Shown here: positions 10,919-22,514 of the stretch, piece after piece
Layout of the letters: every line of letters begins with the position of its first letter
Numbering within the stretch: the stretch's first letter is position 1
Source of the DNA: Lumbricus rubellus
Taxonomy: Eukaryota > Annelida > Clitellata > Crassiclitellata > Lumbricidae
Direction: 5' to 3'
Assembly: GCA_945859605.1 (NCBI GenBank)
Contig: OX243820.1
Span: 27,683,896 to 27,747,895 of the forward strand
Length of the DNA stretch: 64,000 nucleotides
Translations under genes and position numbers: made by a program
The notes under the pieces: model-generated
Databases searched by the model: none
The model's input: the letters and a program-made list of their open reading frames with translations, nothing else
What the model was told of the DNA's origin: nothing

Positions 10919-12306
10919 ATGGTCCCGGGCATAATTATGTCCGCCACGGTATTTATTCTGCTTGAATTCTCCATCTTGGACGAGTTATTGGATACTCTCT
11001 TAGCCCTCGTTCACATAATCTAAAAACTACACGATGTCATTCAATGGCTGGTTATGGATTTATTACCAGATGACTGTATGATATAGATGACTTCTTTAAT
11101 TGAGTACCGGTACTATTTCAGTCATTTCACTCAACTTCTGATTTAATTTGCATCCTTTATTGCCAATTATTACGTTGTAGAATAATAACAATGTTTTCTG
11201 CCACATTGTGTTTGTGCAAGTGGAGTTATAAATTATATGCTAACTTAGGCCTACTTGCTTACGCATATGCACGCAAGTAGCTACATGTATCATGCTTAGT
11301 TGCTTACGCCTGTTGGACTGCAGGTATGACTGCTGCTGGTTACAAACTACTCAGAGCGGCAGTTAAACATAAAACCAAAGTGCATCGGAAATTGCATGTA
11401 GGGGCCTAGCCAATGCGTTTATCATCATGCGTAGGCCTAACAAGTAAACAAGTAGAGCCTTTCGTGAATGCATGCAGTCATTCGTAGGCTATCTTTTGTC
11501 GCCAGGCTCTCTCTATCTCTCTCATCTGAAATCGTCGCCATAAATGTAAAGCTTGGTCCGATATGTTTGCACTGTTAGTTCAGATCGAAGCGTGTGGATT
11601 TTTCCGAATCTTACATGATTGTAGGCCTAGGTTTATAATAGATTTGTGCATGAGTGAGCTCAAGGCTAATTTGTCAGCACGGATCTTCGTATCACAAGGA
11701 ATTCTACGGACACACCGACAAACACACTGACTCACTGACAGAAAGACAGACTGACATACTGCTACAGAGGATATTATGCAATGGAAAAAAGTTAAGGCAA
11801 AGAGGCACAGATATGCAGATCGGCAGAGAGGCACAGATTAAGGGAAGCGATGGAGAAGATTGACGCTCGTTTACAAGCACTTATTTTGATTCTTTCATGC
11901 ATTCCAATAACAATCTTTGATGAAAACTAAAGTTGTAAAAGTTGGGGTTGGCAAAATATTACCGATGATTTCTATTCTCTCACCTTTAGTGTAGTTGATA
12001 GTTATTACTGGGCTTTTATTAGATCAATAATATTGTATCTTAAGAATAGCTGAAAAGTAATTTTCTCGGTGATACCACGATTATTGTTGTTGTTGTTATT
12101 GTTGTTGTTATTATTTTTTTTTGCGCCCCGAGGTATTTAGGATCCCTCAGGGACTTAAATATTAATTAAGAACAGAATAAAAACATCTGGAACGGCACCT
12201 AATCGTCGTTATTATTATCATTATTATTATTATTATTTTTTTTTTTTTTTTTTTACCCGAGGTACCTAGGATCTTTCGGGATTTCAAAAAATTAGGATAG
12301 TTATTA

Positions 12307-12343
<37 letters not shown>

Positions 12344-13099
12344 TATTGTTTTTTAATTATTATTGCAAACAAATTGAGACTCGCCTTCGACGAAGCATGA
12401 CGTATAAGGAAAATAATTGATGTCATGAAGAGAAATAGCGACGTGATGATTAGGACCTACATTTGTATTTGACAATTTTGAAATGGCTTACTAAATTAGA
12501 AATGCACCTAGCCTATCTCGGAATTTTACTGTGAATTCTGTGCTGTAGGCTTACAGATTCTATGAGAACGATTTTGCAAAAATTTCCGTAACGCAAAACT
12601 GGTAGCTTTCCTTTTGAGAATCTTTAGTGGGACAACATACGTTCATATAGAATCATTCAAACATTCATGCATGAAGAAGGACAAATTCCGACTTATAGTA
12701 GGCCTATAGATTCAGGCTACTTTGAAAACTCAGCGCAGTTCAGCCTAGAACCCTTCTTCCTTCTTTTCTTTAGCTCTCCTAAACAGCGGCTTAGGGTTGT
12801 TCAGAAAAATAAAAAGTGTCAGAAAACGCCCATACAAAAGTTTTTCACATGATTTTGTTCATGTGTGGCCTACAGATATTTTTTACAGATTTTTAAAATG
12901 TCATCCTGATATCCCTCATGGCCCCTGAACTTAGGGACCAATTTTGGTCGAAATCGCACTGTATTTTTAATACGAACAACTGATAGCTAAGCAGATAGGA
13001 CTCACAGTTGCACTATTAGACACCAAACTGATATAATTTTCATTACTCTTGACTAATCAGCAATAAAACAAGTTGAAATGTACTATTTGAGCAATATGA
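10919..13099. other. Intergenic spacer with segmental duplicate and low-complexity DNA
   Basis: Segment 11160-11870 is paralogous to 20870-21740 and includes a CTGACAGA-type simple repeat. Segment 12070-12360 is GTT/ATT/T-rich low-complexity DNA. I see no gene. Confidence 0.5.
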
Positions 13100-13276
13100 G
13101 GGGCCTTCCATAAATGACGCCACGCAATTTAGGACGTTTTTTGACCCCTCTCATCTTTAATTGTCACGCGTTGTCACAAAATTCATACGATATCTAGTAA
13201 GGAACTGTCACAAATAGTCACAGATGTGTGACCCTTCCCTCCCCGAGGTGCGTGACGTCATTTATGGACGGTCCCC
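13100..13276. mobile_element. MITE with GGGGCC...GTCCCC inverted termini
   Basis: The left end GGGGCCTTCCATAAATGACG is an imperfect inverted copy of the right end CGTCATTTATGGACGGTCCC. It is 177 bp long and noncoding. No exact target-site duplication was found, so the superfamily is unassigned. Confidence 0.65.
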
Positions 13277-13836
13277 AATGAAGTACCAATGCGCACCCGC
13301 TGTAGGCGTCGCATCATATGGTTCACATCCCTATTTTTTACATAATGTTAGTAATGCGACTGTTGTGAATGCATTGACATAAAGCCTATAAAGATGTCGA
13401 CTCTGCAAAAGCACCGAGACTATGATTACAGGACACTATTCGTAGTGCCTTGCTTAATTTTTTTCTAGTCAAAAGTTTGGAATTGTTTCATGTGATCTTC
13501 GACATCCTGTAAAGGTCATGGAGGATCTTTGTCCACTGTCCAGGATCGGTCGTAATAATGGTTTCGAAGTCTGATAATAAGATTCAGTCCACACTCAATT
13601 GTGTCCTTTACAACTTTGACAGCAGTAAACAAATTCTCAGCTGAGTTGTATGTTTGGTCACATGACCATTGATTGGATGAGCGGCTGTTGCTTGAACCAT
13701 GGTCGAAGTTTTAATTCGATGCTTAACTATCCGCACAAACATTATCTGGACCAAATAGGCCTATGTCTGTCATAGCTCTTTTGTGATCGGCCCGCAACGC
13801 GCGTAAGCAATACGTTATGTAATAATAATAACAATA

Positions 13837-14480
13837 ATGAAACTCAATGAACAATTGAACATTGGTCCCAAACTCGTTTCAGCCATCAACCGTCAGCCAG
13901 CAGCAAGTCTCGCCTCTGGCTACTTGGCATTTGCGCCACATTCGACACTGTCCATGACCACAGCCTCCTTCTTCATCCACTATCATCCTCGTTTAGTGTG
14001 TCGGGCACTGCTCGTTCAATGGCTCCAGTCCGTTCTGTCTTCCAGATCCTTATGTGTAAAAAAGCTCCGGTCGGCGGTCTATGTTCGCAAACACCTGCTA
14101 GGTCTACTCGTCTGTGGTGTTCCTGAAGGATCCGTCCTGGGTCCACTGCTTACTATTCCCTACACCACTCCTTTGAGTCATCTTATATTTAGCCTACATG
14201 TATAGAATCCTCCTTTGTCGACCATAATCTCTACGCAGACGATACCCAATTCCGAGTATCTTTCTACCCAAGCTTTCCCCCCCACCTAAATTGCTCAGTT
14301 GCTCGATGTCGTCAGTCTAATCTCACAATGGATGTCGTCCAACCTCCTCTGCCTGCTTATCCCAATCAATAATTTTATTCTGATTTTAGCAGCGTATAAT
14401 TATGATACGGTAGCTGACCAAGTTTGGCGTGGCTTCTGGGCCTCTCTCTTGAATACTTCTTTCGACTCGGTTGTATTTCA
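13837..14480 (+). mobile_element. CR1-like LINE reverse transcriptase fragment
   Basis: The frame 13837-14205 reads GVPEGSVLGPLLTIPYTTPL, a diverged SGVPQGSVLGPLLF RT motif. A second frame just downstream reads HNLYADDTQF, the catalytic YADD block. The frames are broken between blocks, so this is a dead fragment. Related broken copies lie at 22515-22950 and 4760-5745. Confidence 0.75.
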
Positions 14481-14785
14481 GGCATAGAATCAGTATTTCG
14501 CCCTGCTTCTCGCTAATAATTATTGTCCTGCCATGTGAATGCAATTCCTGTAAAATCATTAAAACTTCGTAATGTAGACACATTAAGTGGTCCCATTTGT
14601 ACATTTGCCTTTGTGCTATCAGAAAATGGTTTGTTTACTTCAATGTCGGACACTAAGATGTTGTTTCAGGCTGATCATAGCACATGTGTGATTCAAAGAA
14701 TTGTTTGTTACCTGCTGACTCAACGATTGTTATGATGGTGCAACTATAAGTTTTTTTTATGATGATGACTGGTCGTGGGGTGGCT

Positions 14786-14870
14786 AAGACACGATTAATT
14801 CAGCCAGATGAAGCTATAAAAGACGCTCTGCCTTCCCTCCCTTATCCAAGACTTCTCAAAGTATCTAATG
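14786..14870 (+). promoter_or_regulatory. Core promoter and noncoding exon 1, copy 3
   Basis: AAGACACGATTAATTCAGCC, TATA box TATAAAAG (14815-14822), donor AATG|GTAGGT with exon 1 ending at 14870. The 56-bp TATA-to-donor spacing is the same as in copy 6. Confidence 0.7.
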
Positions 14871-15136
14871 GTAGGTACAGACGATAATATATTGTGCTCT
14901 GCTAAATTATAACTGCAGTGAAGCGTCTCTCAAATAGGACATGAGAATTTAAGAAACCGAATTGCTAAAACAACTGAACACGTTGTTTAATTAGGGTCTA
15001 CAAATATATTTTAAGCGATGCCACAAACCTAGATGTGACTTGTTGGGTGATTAGTTGGTAAGCTGGCTTTTTAATTTGCTGGTAGGGGCCTACGTAGATT
15101 GGTTTTGGTGGATCGACTGAACACTACATGTACAAG

Positions 15137-16095
15137 TGTAGGGGAGGACGGGGTAATACCGGCCACGGGGTAAATTCGGCCAGGGTGATTTCAAGAGAAC
15201 CAGAGGGCAAGGAAAGATTTCAATGCTACCATCTAGTTCACAATATCATATTACGTATGTTTATCGAGATAGTTTTGTTTTTATGTGAGTATAATTTGCT
15301 TAAAGCGAAAAAAACGAGTTCGAGCCAAATCGACTTCTCTATGCCGTCTCCAATAACAGCTAAGAAATGAAGGTATTCTGGTTCAAATGTCGGTTATTTG
15401 CTTTTTATTCTGCAAACCACAATATTTTTGGTCAATTTGGTTATCCAAATCGATTGTCCAAAATAGCGGCCCTTCTCGTTACGGCTATTATGGAGGGTGG
15501 GGGATGGGTCGGGGGTAAATTCGGCAATGTGGACGGATTTACCCCGAGATGTTAGAAATGGTACATAGTGTCAATGTTAATATAGTGACTTTATATTTTT
15601 CACCAATATACTCAGTTTTAATTTAAAATATCATTATATTGCGTCATTTGGTGCTCTAAATTATATGCCAAGAAATTCCCAGAAGAAAGGCAAGCATGCA
15701 ACTGGACGAAAGAAGTCCAGGAAAGGCCAATCGTTACATAAAAAATATTTTAAATATTATAATAAAAACTTTTGTGTTACTTCATATTAGCGCTTCAGTG
15801 ATATCGCCTAATACATTTGTGCATTATTATCTCGTCCGGTTGGTTGTGAAAATCAATTTAGCTGTGCTGGCCGAATTTACCCGTATGCCGGGGTAAATGC
15901 GGCCAAAAATTCACTTTAAAAATAATCTTTTTCCCAAGCAAATATTTTTCTCAATCCCAAAAAGTAACCTTGCAGTATATTGTCCCTATCTTACTTTATT
16001 TAGTTGTAATTTTGTTTAATTTTAGCAGTCAACCATTTGCAATTTATTTTTAAAAAATTAGAAAAATGGCCGAAATTACCCCGTCTTCCCCTACA
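15137..16095. mobile_element. Nonautonomous DNA transposon in intron 1 of copy 3, about 959 bp
   Basis: Imperfect ~29-bp terminal inverted repeats: the left begins TGTAGGGGAGGACGGGGTAA and the right ends TTACCCCGTCTTCCCCTACA. Internal copies of GGTAAATTCGGCC-like words occur in both orientations. The paralogous intron 1 of copy 4 lacks it (ACTACATGTAATGTTAATCG at about 24096), giving an approximate empty site. No transposase frame is present and the target-site duplication is unclear. Confidence 0.75.
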
Positions 16096-16427
16096 TGGGG
16101 TGTTAATCGTTAAAAAGTCTTCGGCTTAAAACAGATAGGCCTATACTAAAAGGCTGTGCATTGTCTTTGGTTTAGTTAACTTCAATCTACTCACAAACCT
16201 ATCATATCTAATCCGATCTAGCATCACCGAATAGACTATCTAACCTAATTTTTTGTCTCTTATGAAACAACTAGTCTGAAGCAAACATGAAAACACCGAT
16301 TGTTGGTTGGTTTAGTATAATATAGGCCTATCCTATACGTTGTTTTCAACAGTTCGTCATCTAAGCACTGGCCGATCGATCAACTGCTTCTCAACAAAAC
16401 TTCAAGTGGAAAACCAGCGGAAGAAAC

Positions 16428-17800
16428 ATGAGGGCATCACTTTGTTTAGCGTTTGTGATCGCTGTCGTGGTAATCCAAATGGCCAACGCACAAGGTCAGT
16501 GATTGAAAATAGTTAGTGTTTGAAGTAAGCTTAATAGATTTCCTGTAGGATATCGCCTTGTCCCAAATTACCGGTTTGGGTTGCAAGAGGTTAGCTCTAA
16601 TTATTATTTACTCAACAGGAGCCTAATTAATTATATAAGGTTTTTGAATTATATAATAATAGGCCTATAAGGTTTGCTGCATGCAAAGGAATCTATTTGG
16701 TCTCTATTCATTATCATCATCATCATCGTACAATGTCATTTACATTAATACATTTCTTTCATTTGCTTGAACTGACGCTTCTCGTTGTTAAATATTTTGC
16801 GTTTTTGTCGAATGATGGCAGGGCCTATAATTTTTATTATTATATTATTTCTTATTATATAGCATTTTATAACCTATTTATTTTCAGCCAATTAGTTAAG
16901 AAAGTCCACCAGTGCATGTGTACAAAATTAGTCCTTACATTAAGTGGTTGCACGTTGCTTTGATTCCAGAGGAGACAACCACGCCTTGTCATAAGAAGAT
17001 CAAATGTCTTCAAGGTTGTGTCGCAGTTAAAAACCCTGACGGAACTAAAAAGTGTGCCTGTAGCTGTGAGGTAGGTTTATTATCACTCGCATCCATGTAG
17101 TTGTCGTTGCATCCCCATTCCCCATCCACTTCATCATCGTGATCGTCGCCGTCATTTGATCTGCACAAAAGGGATTGCTCTTGGCATAGGCGTAGGTGAC
17201 GGTGGTCCGGGGGGGGGGGTAAAAACCGCCAAATTTCGGGTAAGTCTGATTTTTCGGGCACGCAGACCCGGAAAAGTTTTTTAAATATTCGGCAAAAGTA
17301 TCGGATGACTTTTAAAAGGTCGTCAGAATTTTCGAACAAACATAACGGGATATTTCAGAAGATTTCGGCCGGATGACTAAAAAAAGATCGTCAAAGTTTT
17401 TTCGGGCAAAAGTCTCATGTTTGATGCAGAAAAGAGCCTTTTCTGTGACCGGTCCAGTTGTCTGGAATGGGCTCCCACAGGAGCTACAGTACGTCTACTT
17501 TCTGGGCTCATTATTAAAACATTTTTTATTAAACTCAAAACTGTCCTTTATTGCCGTGCTAGAGTCCGGAGTGCTTCTGAGTAGTCTCATTGAAAAAGCG
17601 CTGTATAAATTCTTTAATTAATTAATTAATTAATTAATTAATTAATAATTGAGTAAATTGAAATGTTTGTTGCTATTTAGGAACTCAACTGCCCCGAAGA
17701 TCAGAACTGTGTGATGAAAAACGACGAGTGCAAGGAGACGACCTGCGTTTTATATCCAAACTGCGTTCCTGCATCCCTGGAATCTCACCACTCGAATTAA
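16428..17800 (+). CDS. Copy 3: secreted antistasin-like protein with altered C-terminus
   Basis: Exon 2 is 16353-16494 (ATG 16428), exon 3 16970-17070 and exon 4 17681-17800 (TAA), giving 95 aa. The signal peptide is MRASLCLAFVIAVVVIQMAN. In the antistasin-like domain the usual DGC is DGT, so one conserved Cys is missing and the total is odd (11). Exon 4 begins ELNCPEDQNC as in copy 6, but after CVP the reading frame runs into inserted DNA and ends ASLESHHSN, instead of the Lys-stop of copy 6. The native end (AAAATAGAGTAGGC) lies 630 bp downstream at 18404. The protein may be made with an unpaired Cys, or the copy may be decaying. Intron 3 holds LINE and MITE fragments. Confidence 0.68.
17185..17400. 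mobile_element. MITE fragment in intron 3 of copy 3
   Basis: Starts GGCATAGGCGTAGG, like the terminus of the element at 55718-55914, and contains GGCCGGATGACTAAAAAAAG. The opposite terminus is missing or replaced by the adjoining LINE fragment. Confidence 0.5.
17401..17645 (+). mobile_element. LINE ORF2 C-terminal fragment
   Basis: The frame reads KRAFSVTGPVVWNGLPQELQ, the conserved C-terminal block of many CR1/L2-type polymerases. It is followed by a GCGCTGTATAAATTC 3' end and an ATTA-repeat tail. Parallel blocks lie at 31440-31740. Confidence 0.65.
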
Positions 17801-18403
17801 ATCCCAAATCCGTGCACACACATTTGAAAATGTAAAAGGAACAACCCATTTAATCTATATTTTGTTCCATTCTTTTTTTAGGTTGAGCAGAGGGAAGGTA
17901 TCCCACTGCTAATATTTAATTGATTCCAAAAATAGGCTACTCCCATTTCCATCTGTTTCCTGGTCTATTATCATTTATCAGATTATAATGACGAATGTTT
18001 TCTTTGGTAAATAGGCCCCAGTAGCAGGATCACTCCCTTCGGGTATGTATGTATGTGCACTTGTTATAGCGCCCCTTTAAGCTCTCTCTACTCAGAGGCG
18101 CTCCCGAATGCAGAGCAGACACTGCATCGGAGTTTCACACCGAAGTGCGGAGCAATTGTGAGTGAAGGACTTGCCCAAGGTCCTTACGCGACGAGGTGGA
18201 TTCGAACCTCGAACCTTCCGGCTCCAAGGCAACGACGCCACCACTACTCCACCGCGCCTATTGCTCCCTACATTTCGCATTAATGATTGTACACTAAGCT
18301 TCACTGTCGCAATTGTTAACTGTAATTAATCCCTTTGTGTACTATTATGAATGCATAATTGTCTGTTTGATATTCTTGGGATCAATAAACAAGTTCAAGT
18401 TCC
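17770..18403 (+). mobile_element. 5'-truncated retrotransposon insertion in exon 4 of copy 3
   Basis: Copy 3 matches copy 6 up to GTTCC (17765-17769) and again from GTTCCAAAATAGAG (18399 on). The intervening ~629 bp interrupts the exon. One frame reads WNLTTRIKSQIRAHTFENVK, a LINE polymerase C-terminal block, and the right end ATCAATAAACAAGTTCAAG resembles a LINE tail. GTTCC may be a 5-bp target duplication, although the TTCAAG tail makes the end ambiguous. A minus-strand SINE-like segment lies inside. Confidence 0.75.
18040..18262 (-). mobile_element. tRNA-derived SINE-like element
   Basis: On the minus strand the head has pol III B-box-like GGTTCGAATCC (18198-18208 region) and an A-box-like TAGTGGTGGC. 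The tail on the left is (ATAC)n. A close relative lies at 59785-60004 and a diverged one at 61553-61802. Frames across it are artefacts. Confidence 0.72.
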
Positions 18404-18728
18404 AAAATAGAGTAGGCTCATTTTCTTCTGTCGCTCATTCATTCTTCCACTTCTGAGAAAATTTGAAGACAGCTTATGCTATTTAACCATTTAATGCCGG
18501 GAGGTATAGGATTCCCCTACCATTTACTACCATCTCGGCATTAAAGGGTTAAACTCTTAAAAGCATTCTTTTGTATTCATTCAAATGGTAATGCGTTAGT
18601 TCTGCAATCTGAGCAAAATTTAGATAAGGTTATGCTATGTATGATTATGTGTGGTTGCAACCACATCCGTGGATGCTTTTATGCTTGTATGCGTGCTTTT
18701 GTCACACGTCTCTTTCAACAGCAAGGCG

Positions 18729-18922
18729 CAGGGCTGTTTTTAAGGAATTTTTAGAACTGCACAGCTCCTTCTTTCTATTCCCATCCTCCATGGTAAATTA
18801 CTTCCAATCGGAGGACAACTACCATTTTTGCTAGTTTTAACTGTAGACTACAGGAATGCTGCTACAACTGCACAAATCCATTTAGAACTGCACATTTTGT
18901 GTACAACTGCACGTTAAAAAAC
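18729..18922. mobile_element. hAT-type MITE, inverted relative of 3872-4073
   Basis: Begins CAGGGCTGTTTTTAAGG and ends near ACGTTAAAAAACG. It is similar throughout to the element at 3872-4073 in the opposite orientation. The right terminus is eroded and I found no clean target duplication. Confidence 0.65.
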
Positions 18923-19214
18923 GTGATAAAGCGCGATCCATCTGGTGATCAAGTGGACCAATAATAATTATTGTGTGACTGAGGCGCAACAACAGTTACG
19001 GTTACGGCAGTCTAGTAACTTTGCAGACTTTGGTTTTGATGAGATTGTCTAATTATGTAAAAATGACATGATGCACGTGGATTCGAGCACCGGATGCAAC
19101 GCTGAATGAGCTTATATAGGGCAATGTCGCCTAAGTCTGATAGTGTTGCTTGCATTCTTAGCTTGAACGATACAATAGATTAAAATATGTTAATTAGGCC
19201 TACTAAATATTACT

Positions 19215-19352
19215 AGATACTCTATTAAAATCTACATCAGAGTCTTTGCAAAGACGAACACTATAGAAAGTTTTCTATTAAGTATCAGGGTCCTCTTTTA
19301 TGGAATAGTATGCCGGAAATTTTTTGTGCATCCAGAAAAATTTCGCTCTTGT
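19215..19352 (+). mobile_element. LINE C-terminal fragment
   Basis: A short frame reads LCKDEHYRKFSIKYQGPLLW then NSMPEIFCASRK, which matches the usual C-terminal end of LINE polymerases (GPLLWNSLP). It is only about 40 codons. Confidence 0.5.
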
Positions 19353-19378
19353 AAATAGCGCATCTATTCAGAGGCGGA

Positions 19379-19704
19379 TCTAGGGGGCAATCCGGCCCAT
19401 TTAGAAACGCCCATGTATCGTGGCCTCCCCATTTGGTTTCAGGAAGCTTAAAATTTGGTATATTTACTCATGAAATGGTATGATTTTCCAGAAAATTTGA
19501 CCGGATGACTAAAAAAAGTCATCAACTTTTTTGGCGGACGAAATGGTATGATTTTCCAGAAAATTTGGCCGGATGACTAAAAAAAAAGTCATCAACTTTT
19601 CTGGCGGAAACGAAATTTTTTCCCTGACTTAAGGCCAAGAATTTTTCCCAGACCCAGCCCAAAATTTTTTTGCCTCCCGTTTAAAGTTTCTGTATCCGCC
19701 CTTG
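19379..19704. mobile_element. MITE with CAGAGGCGGATC...GTATCCGCCCTTG ends
   Basis: 326 bp, flanked by a perfect 8-bp duplication CATCTATT (19371-19378 and 19705-19712). Its internal GATGACTAAAAAAAGTCATC hairpins are shared with 48658-48922 and 21827-22125. It is noncoding and hAT-like by duplication length. Confidence 0.75.
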
Positions 19705-19716
19705 CATCTATTAGCC

Positions 19717-20082
19717 CAGTGGTTCCCAACCTTTTTTGACTGTAGGGCCACTTTTTCTAAGTTGGAGGACACGGGGGCCACTTTTTCTTAGTTAAAGGAC
19801 ATTAGGGCATTTAGGGGGCCACAATGCTAAAATTTAATTAACTAAAGGCATATAAAAATTGTTATAAGTAATTCAAAGTAGACTGTTTGGTGTTTATAGA
19901 TTTCAAAATAAAATAATTTGTAATAGAAACTTATTATATATTCTATCCTGTCCAATTGTCAATTTTTCATATATTTTTGTTAATTCTTTGGAAGATGAGT
20001 GCCATTGTTGGGGCCTGGCGGGCCATTTTTTGAGGTCTCGCGGGTCACTTTTGGCCCGCGGGCCACGGGTTGGGAACCGCTG
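19717..20082. mobile_element. hAT MITE with CAGTGGTTCCCAACC termini
   Basis: Inverted termini CAGTGGTTCCCAACC and GGTTGGGAACCGCTG with an 8-bp duplication TATTAGCC (19709-19716 and 20083-20090). The duplication overlaps the right duplication of the neighbouring MITE by four bases. 366 bp, noncoding. Confidence 0.85.
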
Positions 20083-20098
20083 TATTAGCCTATACATT

Positions 20099-20320
20099 TT
20101 AGGTACCGGTAGGCCTACGTGTCCAACGAAGCATCCATCCAATATCCGCTGCCAAACGGACTCATGAAGGACAAAAACGGATTCTATGCGAATACAAACA
20201 ATACATAGAACATTGAAAAGCCAACTTTCTGAACAAAAGACATCGTACGAAAACAAACACAAGAAGAGGAAGAACACTTTCCAGCACACGTCACGGACAA
20301 TGGACGTGGCCATGAAGCAA
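20099..20320 (+). pseudogene. Decayed exon 5 and 3' UTR of copy 3
   Basis: TGTCCAACGAAGCATCC... GACAAAAACGGATTCTATGC aligns with copy 1 exon 5, but the Cys codons and frame are lost. The following 3' UTR block (CGAAAACAAACACAAG..., GGACAATGGACGTGGCCATG) is still recognisable. Confidence 0.7.
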
Positions 20321-20869
20321 AAATATAAATATTATATTTAGATGATTATTTATATATTTATAGTGTTCCGGGCGACATGGTCTTCTCAATTGGACAATCT
20401 TGGTCTATCTTATTGTCATTGCTTTAAAAATTAGCTAGATGCTATCAGTTGATCAGTAGATAGGCCCTACCTAACTATCAGTAGACACTGTTAGATTTAT
20501 GATAGATTTTTATACTAGATACTATTACTAGTTAGCCTTATAACAACAATTATTGCACTAAATGCTAATTTTGTAGCATTTTTTTGCATTGCATCACTGT
20601 GTGACAATAAACTTGATTTGACTTGACTTGACTTTTATTCTATTCGGCTATAATATGTAAATGTAAGATCTTGGTCATGCAGATGAAAAAAACACTGTAA
20701 AACATAAAAAAGACTTACATCTGTTCTATTGACCTATAACAGCAGTAAGGCGTAATATCCTGGCCGTACAGTGGGTATAAAACGAGGGATTTATTGGGCC
20801 TACCAGTATGCTGCATTTAGAAGCTAACATTTCAGTAAGTGCACTCAACTTCTTATTCCTTTAGCCTAT

Positions 20870-21740
20870 AATTAATTGACAATAATTGTTACCGGTACTT
20901 CGATGTATAACAACGATGTTCTATGCCCCATTGTGCTTTTGCAAGTGGAGTTATAAATTATATGCTAACTTAGGCATACGGCACTTACTTACGCACATGC
21001 AGGCAAATAGCCATTATGCTTTTTGCTTATGCTACATGGAGAACTGCAGGTATGACTGTAGTTTGAAAACAACTTAGAAGCACATTTAAAGTATGGCACA
21101 CAAAACCAAAGTGCATTAATATCTCATGAATGAGTATAATAACATTATGAGAAGGCCTAATAAACAATAAACACGATTCGCGGTTATTTTGAGTCATGTG
21201 TGTCCTTTGTCATCTTAAATCGCCATTGTGTAGCCCGTCATAATAATATATCGAGGGCTGAGTCCAATATTTTGGCGCTGTTAGTTCACATCGACGAGTA
21301 GGGATTTCCGAGACCTATAATATTATTATAATTATAGGATTGTGCATGAATGAGCTCAATATTAAATGAATTGAATGAATCGACAACGATCTCCGTATCA
21401 TAAGGAGTTCAGTCACACGATCACACTGATTCTGACAGAGAGTCTCTCTGTCAGAATCAGTGTGATCGTGTGACTGAACTCCTTATGACAGAGAGACTGA
21501 CTGACAGAGAGACAGACTGACACAGAGATAGACTGACATAGGGACAGACTGACAGACTGACAGTCTGACACAAAGACAGACTGACATCAAGACAGAAAGT
21601 CTACACGAGACATATGCCATGTAAAATGGCAAAGGAAAGAACGACAGAAGAGTAGAGAGATACATCTGCGTACAGATAGGCAGGGAGGTACAGATTACAT
21701 GTAGGCCTAAGTGTACGATGACGATGATAATTATCACTCG
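20870..21740. repeat. Segmental duplicate of 11160-11870
   Basis: Shares long stretches such as GCAAGTGGAGTTATAAATTA and the CTGACAGA simple repeat with 11160-11870. It is an inter-gene part of the array unit. I see no gene. Confidence 0.7.
21398..21488. repeat. Perfect 45-bp inverted repeat with 1-nt loop
   Basis: The left arm 21398-21442 starts TCATAAGGAGTTCAG and the right arm 21444-21488 is its exact reverse complement. A single T (21443) lies between. The paralogous sequence near 11690-11760 has only the left-arm orientation. Confidence 0.9.
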
Positions 21741-21826
21741 TTATCCAGGCATTCCACTTCGAAATTTCAATTATTGTCCGTTTCTTGGAATTTAAAGTGA
21801 ATTCTGAGCTGAACATCGCTGCGATG

Positions 21827-22125
21827 CAGGGCCGGATTAAGCAATGTCAGGGCCCTGTTCGGAAATTTTTGTGGGGGCCCTTTTCGGGAATTTTTTGCGA
21901 AAAATTTGTCAAATTTGAAAAAATTTCAGAAAATCATACCATTTCATCCGCCAAAAAAGTTGATGACCTTTTTTTTTTTTTTAGTCATCTCCCGAAATTT
22001 TTGGGAAAATAGTCGTATAGCTCAAATTTGCTAAAAAAATTTTTTTTACACTTTTGTGGGGGCCCCCTAAAGTGTGGGGGCCCCTGTTCCGCTGAACATG
22101 TTGAACATGCCTTAATCCGGCCCTG
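21827..22125. mobile_element. hAT-type MITE, 299 bp
   Basis: Inverted termini CAGGGCCGGATTAAG and CTTAATCCGGCCCTG, flanked by the 8-bp duplication CTGCGATG (21819-21826 and 22126-22133). It has G-rich and T-rich internal runs and no coding content. Confidence 0.88.
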
Positions 22126-22514
22126 CTGCGATGATCCACACATTTGAATGAGAACGCTTTGCAAAAACCTCCGTAACTTACGGCGTTCAATTTGAGAACC
22201 TTTAGTCACAAGTTTAGTTGGACATACTGGGATACATAGACATAAAATATACAAACATCATCAAACATATAGAGATGAGAACTTTCCAGCCTGTAGCCTA
22301 CAAGCAGTTTAGATTCAGCCCACTGTATAGGTATAAAACTCTGAGCAGTTTGGTCTATCTTTTGTCTTTCTTCCTGTTCTCTTGTACTTTTGTGAACAGC
22401 TGCTGTGTATTTGAACCATGACCGAAAATTTAAGCCGACTGCTCAGCTCTCCGCATTGACGCGGTACTCCATTTGGATCAAGGATGCAATGAAAATCGAT
22501 GAAAATTGATCCAA

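Noticed and set aside
17010..17339. Minus-strand 109-codon frame over copy 3 exon 3
   Set aside because: It is antisense to the antistasin-like exon and runs into a MITE fragment.
18053..18304. Possible tRNA gene on the minus strand
   Set aside because: A- and B-box-like words are present, but the element is dispersed, has a microsatellite tail and no complete cloverleaf that I can fold. It fits a SINE better.
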